This document shows, piece by piece, positions 13,734 through 16,157 of a stretch of 16,157 nucleotides of DNA. The notes below the pieces were generated by a model. The model did not search any database. It was not told the DNA's origin and was given only the letters and a program-made list of their open reading frames with translations. The translations under genes and the position numbers were made by a program. The stretch is taken from positions 1 through 16,157 of the forward strand of contig CAYHBX010000017.1 of assembly GCA_964355005.1 (NCBI GenBank). The letters are read 5' to 3'. Numbering within the stretch: the first letter of the stretch is position 1; every line of letters begins with the position of its first letter. The stretch comes from JAUSKF01 sp964355005. GTDB taxonomy: Bacteria; Patescibacteriota; Minisyncoccia; UBA6257; WO2-44-18.

Positions 13734-13769
13734 TAAACTAAAAACCTACTATGCCATGGCATAGTAGGT
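13734..13769 (-). terminator. Rho-independent terminator with 26-bp perfect palindrome
   Basis: Positions 13744-13769 form a perfect palindrome (half-site ACCTACTATGCCA) with no central spacer; as RNA it folds into a stem of 11 bp with a 4-base loop. On the minus strand it is followed by TTTTAGTTTATT. It ends the HAD gene transcript, 39 bases after its stop. On the plus strand the trailing sequence (GATTTTC) is weaker. A perfect palindrome this long could also be a protein-binding operator for the promoter next to it. Confidence 0.75.
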
Positions 13770-13808
13770 GATTTTCTGTTGGCTAACCCCATCGCTAATC
13801 ACTAATGA

Positions 13809-14567
13809 CTAGTCGCTACCCCTTGCGCGCTCTTCGTCGAGATTAGCGATTAACTCTTCAACGTTGATCTCGCGCCAATCCACAAAAACACGCGCGGCGC
13901 CGGCTTCCAGAAGTTTCTGGATCACCGACGGCTTGTTGTAAACCGGCATGCCGATACAGGTAGCGCCCACCTGAACCGCACCCTGGATGCCACGCGGAGA
14001 ATCTTCAAAGACCAGCAGCTCATCAGCGCCGACACCAAGACGCTTCGCGCATTCCAACCAAACATCGGGAATCGCCTTGCCGTCCTTCGCTTTCTGACCG
14101 AGGATAACATAGTTCGCCCCAAAATATTCCCTAAGGCCACTGCGGCTCAAGAAAATTTCCGCGTATTCCGGAGGAGTTGAAGAACCAATGGTTATCGGAA
14201 AGCTAGAAACCTCCGCGGCCTCCAGCATGGCAACAACTTCCCAAAATCCGGGCCGACACTCACATGGTCTTTGTTCCATCAAGCGCTCATAGACCGCTTT
14301 GTCGTTAGCCAAGAACATTGCAACTGAATCCAGCCACTGTTCGCTACCGACTTCAACGCGGGGAATCAGATTGGCAATGTCTCTGGCGACGGCCTCATCG
14401 GGACCGCCAATAAAATGCGGGACCGTTTTGCCGTCCAAACACCGTTCCAGCGTCAATTCAACTCCAATCACTCTTGCCGATTGAATGTGCGCCTCATGAT
14501 GCGCCGGCTCCATATTAATGACGGTACCCTCAAGATCAAAAACAACACCGGCAATGGGCTTAGCCAC
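13809..14567 (-). CDS. HAD-superfamily hydrolase, beta-phosphoglucomutase-like
   Basis: The 252-residue HAD protein has an inserted helical cap. Motif I is VVFDLEGTV (D11 nucleophile) with Glu13 where most family members have Asp; the DxEGT form is known in enolase-phosphatase MtnC. Motif II is TIGSST (126-131), motif III lies in GKAIPDVW (K164) and motif IV is VFEDSPRG (E188, D189). Sugar-phosphate phosphatase or phosphomutase activity is likely; the substrate is unknown. The start is GTG at 14567 with a strong AAGGAGGT Shine-Dalgarno sequence 6 bases upstream, the only clear one in the window. It has its own promoter and terminator and appears richer in G and C than its neighbours, so it may have been acquired or moved as a unit. 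Confidence 0.82.
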   Translation of the reverse strand: MAKPIAGVVFDLEGTVINMEPAHHEAHIQSARVIGVELTLERCLDGKTVPHFIGGPDEAVARDIANLIPRVEVGSEQWLDSVAMFLANDKAVYERLMEQRPCECRPGFWEVVAMLEAAEVSSFPITIGSSTPPEYAEIFLSRSGLREYFGANYVILGQKAKDGKAIPDVWLECAKRLGVGADELLVFEDSPRGIQGAVQVGATCIGMPVYNKPSVIQKLLEAGAARVFVDWREINVEELIANLDEERARGSD

Positions 14568-14580
14568 TAGCCACCTCCTT
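14568..14580 (-). promoter_or_regulatory. Strong Shine-Dalgarno sequence before GTG start
   Basis: The minus strand reads AAGGAGGTGGCTA then GTG. The AAGGAGG core ends 6 bases before the start codon and decides the GTG at 14567. Other genes in the window lack such a site. Confidence 0.85.
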
Positions 14581-14596
14581 TTTTAGAACTAGAGGC

Positions 14597-14625
14597 AAAA
14601 TACCAAAATAGAGTCAGAACGTCAA
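14597..14625 (-). promoter_or_regulatory. Candidate sigma70-type promoter for the HAD gene
   Basis: On the minus strand TTGACG (14620-14625), a 17-base spacer and TATTTT (14597-14602) are followed 29 bases later by the GTG start. This leaves a leader of about 22 bases that holds the Shine-Dalgarno site. The -35 hexamer is identical to that of the candidate promoter at 13705-13733. Confidence 0.55.
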
Positions 14626-14630
14626 ATTCT

Positions 14631-14737
14631 AAATCCTAAGCTCTAAATTCTAAACAAATTCAAAATTCGAATGTTTTAAATTTTGAATTTTATATTTAGA
14701 AAATTATTTAGGATTTATGGTTTAGAACTTAGGATTT
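14631..14737. repeat. Nested inverted repeat between the oxidoreductase and HAD genes
   Basis: The outer arms 14631-14647 and 14721-14737 pair over 17 bases with one mismatch (AAATCCTAAGCTCTAAA against TTTAGAACTTAGGATTT). The inner arms 14656-14667 and 14679-14690 are a perfect 12-bp inverted repeat (AAATTCAAAATT) with an 11-base loop. The right outer arm includes the last five codons and the stop of the oxidoreductase. The 153-base gap 14568-14721 otherwise holds only the promoter and Shine-Dalgarno site of the next gene. A bidirectional terminator or cruciform are possible roles. Confidence 0.7.
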
Positions 14738-15735
14738 TGCTTATAAATTACCTCAACTATCTTCAGCGTTTCTAGCGCGTCCTCGCCGGAAGTCAGCGGA
14801 TTGCGTTTCTCTGAAACTGCCGCCGCCAATTCTTTCAGTTCCCGCGCGAAAGAATCCTCTTTTTGTTCTTTATCAAAAACAATCACCTGTTCCTCCGGCG
14901 GAGCTTTGAATTCCGGATCGCGCTTCCCGATCGTCAAACGCTCCGGACCGACATAGCGCTGATCAAGGCCATCAATCTTCAAATAACCGTCAACCCCATA
15001 AATTTCAAAGGAGTGCACCCATTTCCAATTAGTCCAACTAACATGAATTGAAGCGACTTTTTTGTCTTTAGTCCGCAAAAGCGCGAATCCATTATCCTCC
15101 ACCCCGCTTTTCCAAAGGAAACTTTCCGCGAATCCTTTGACGTCTTTGAAATCTCCCAAAAACCAGCGCGCCATATCAATCATATGAACTCCTTGATCGA
15201 TCAGCTCTCCGCCACCGCTGATTTTTTTATTAAAACGCCATTCTTTTTCATAACCCGGCCGCCCGCCAAAACCATAGCGCGCGCGGATAAAATTCAACTT
15301 GCCAATCTCGCCTGCTTCAAAAATTTTCCTCGCCATTTGAAAAGCGGCGTGATAGCGATGATTGAACCCAACCATATAGACCAACTTTTTCTTCTTTGCC
15401 AGGGAAACGTTTTTCTGAATTTCTTTTGAATTGATGCCGGCCGGCTTTTCCGCCAAAACATGCTTGCCGGCGTTTAACGCGGCGTAAGAAATCGGCGCCA
15501 GAAGATTATGCGGTGTCGCCACTACCACCGCGTCAATGTTTTTATCCCGCAAAACATCTTTCCAGTCAGAACAAGCACCCGCCCCGCAATCTTTAGCTAA
15601 TTCTTTAGCACGCGCCAAATCCAAGTCGGCAACGCAAGCCAGCACAACCCCCGGGGCTTTTTTGAAAGCCGCGGACCAAATCTTACCGATCCCGCCGGCG
15701 CCGATCAACGCAACTTGTAATTTGTTATTTTTCAT
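14722..15735 (-). CDS. Gfo/Idh/MocA-family sugar dehydrogenase
   Basis: The 337-residue two-domain oxidoreductase has the NAD-binding loop LIGAGGIGKIW (10-20), the EKP motif at 96-98 and the active-site pattern GGGELIDQGVHMID (174-187) with D180 and H184. The family oxidises or reduces sugars or nucleotide sugars at a ring hydroxyl. Its start overlaps the stop of the nucleotide-sugar dehydrogenase by 4 bases (ATGA), so the two probably act in one pathway. A precedent for such a pair is WbpA with WbpB, which makes 3-oxo UDP-GlcNAc-uronic acid, but no aminotransferase partner is visible here, so this is only a possibility. ATG at 15735. Confidence 0.85.
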   Translation of the reverse strand: MKNNKLQVALIGAGGIGKIWSAAFKKAPGVVLACVADLDLARAKELAKDCGAGACSDWKDVLRDKNIDAVVVATPHNLLAPISYAALNAGKHVLAEKPAGINSKEIQKNVSLAKKKKLVYMVGFNHRYHAAFQMARKIFEAGEIGKLNFIRARYGFGGRPGYEKEWRFNKKISGGGELIDQGVHMIDMARWFLGDFKDVKGFAESFLWKSGVEDNGFALLRTKDKKVASIHVSWTNWKWVHSFEIYGVDGYLKIDGLDQRYVGPERLTIGKRDPEFKAPPEEQVIVFDKEQKEDSFARELKELAAAVSEKRNPLTSGEDALETLKIVEVIYKQNPKF

Positions 15736-16157
15736 CTTCCCAGTCCTATATATTTTATTCCCGCCTCGCCGATAGCGCGAGAAACATCCTTTAATAAGTT
15801 TCTGGTGTCATAAAAAACCGCCGGATCCCGCATCTGCTCTTTTAATTTTTTGAAATCCAAATTTTTAAATTCCGGCCAGGGAGTCATCAACACAACCGCT
15901 GAAGCGTCTTTGGCGGCAGAATAAGGGTCCTTGGAAATATCGTCGCGCTCGGCCGCCGGATCGTGCATTTTCACCTTCGCCCCGGCCGCGGCCAAAAGCC
16001 CGGCTACCTCCAATGCTTGAGACCGACGCAAGGTACTCGTTCCCGCTTTGTAGGTGATGCCAAATAAGGCGATGGTTTTATCCGTCAAAGAACCGAGTTC
16101 GTCGTTCAATTTCTGCAAAACTTTTTGCAGGCGATTTTTATTTTTGAAATAAACATT
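15732..16157 (-). CDS. UDP-glucose/GDP-mannose-type dehydrogenase, C-terminal part
   Basis: This is a partial gene: the frame is open to the window edge and 141 residues are visible. The visible part is the C-terminal UDP-binding domain of a nucleotide-sugar 6-dehydrogenase. It has KTIALFGITYKAGTSTLRRS (the conserved K-x-G-T-x-x-x-R-x-S loop), ALEVAGLL, KVKMHDP, AVVLMTPWPEF and FYDTRNLL. A TTG at 16118 has been read as a start but falls inside the domain; the upstream residues NVYFKNKNRLQKVLQ continue the fold. The family oxidises UDP-hexose to UDP-hexuronic acid in two NAD-dependent steps. The catalytic Cys is outside the window. It overlaps the next gene by 4 bases. Confidence 0.87.
   Translation of the reverse strand, partial: NVYFKNKNRLQKVLQKLNDELGSLTDKTIALFGITYKAGTSTLRRSQALEVAGLLAAAGAKVKMHDPAAERDDISKDPYSAAKDASAVVLMTPWPEFKNLDFKKLKEQMRDPAVFYDTRNLLKDVSRAIGEAGIKYIGLGR

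Noticed and set aside
335..15775. Many plus-strand open frames of 60-175 codons
   Set aside because: They lie opposite well-supported minus-strand genes, show no recognisable domains and look like shadow frames.
15732..16118. Complete 128-residue small gene starting at TTG 16118
   Set aside because: The reading frame continues upstream to the window edge with family-like residues, so it is the end of a truncated dehydrogenase gene.

Overview
All supported genes lie on the minus strand, so they are read from high to low coordinates. The window is a dense surface-glycan and nucleotide-sugar locus. Gaps between genes are very short, with many overlaps of the ATGA or TAATG type, and no gene-free stretch exceeds about 155 bases. 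TGA is a normal stop codon here. Most starts have no Shine-Dalgarno sequence. The gene junctions carry AT-rich degenerate short repeats. Together with the gene content, this suggests a member of the Candidate Phyla Radiation (Patescibacteria, Parcubacteria-like). That assignment is an inference; no marker gene is present. I saw no tRNA, rRNA, CRISPR array or insertion sequence.

Region A (16157-14722): the C-terminal end of a nucleotide-sugar dehydrogenase runs in from outside the window. It is coupled by a 4-base overlap to a Gfo/Idh/MocA oxidoreductase. A large nested inverted repeat follows.

Region B (14625-13744): a HAD phosphatase/phosphomutase-like gene forms a self-contained unit. It has its own predicted promoter, the only textbook Shine-Dalgarno sequence in the window, a GTG start, and a 26-bp perfect palindrome followed by a T-run as terminator.

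Region C (13733-5558): a predicted promoter directly abuts that terminator and starts a long operon. It opens with a dTDP-rhamnose-4-epimerase-like SDR carrying a Cys/His insertion, then a short-chain dehydrogenase. Next come the four enzymes of GDP-D-glycero-alpha-D-manno-heptose synthesis: GHMP kinase HddA, isomerase GmhA, phosphatase GmhB and nucleotidyltransferase HddC. A transaldolase sits immediately before gmhA and could supply its substrate, sedoheptulose 7-phosphate. A second sugar-nucleotide epimerase and an unassigned GT-B-like protein follow.

Region D (5523-2397): this is the most unusual part, a compact NRPS-like aminoacyl-transfer cassette. It encodes a holo-ACP synthase, a freestanding amino-acid adenylation protein, a 73-residue carrier protein and a tandem GNAT-like acyltransferase. 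The natural reading is that an amino acid is activated, loaded on the carrier's phosphopantetheine arm and moved to an amino group, probably on a sugar of the glycan built by this locus.

Region E (2350-1): a NeuC-type UDP-GlcNAc 2-epimerase and a NeuA-type CMP-nonulosonate cytidylyltransferase are followed by the N-terminal part of a D-2-hydroxyacid dehydrogenase that runs off the window. The nonulosonate synthase (NeuB) is not in view. Overall, the locus appears to supply at least two activated sugars (GDP-heptose and a CMP-nonulosonate), plus an amino-acid decoration, to a surface glycan or glycoprotein.
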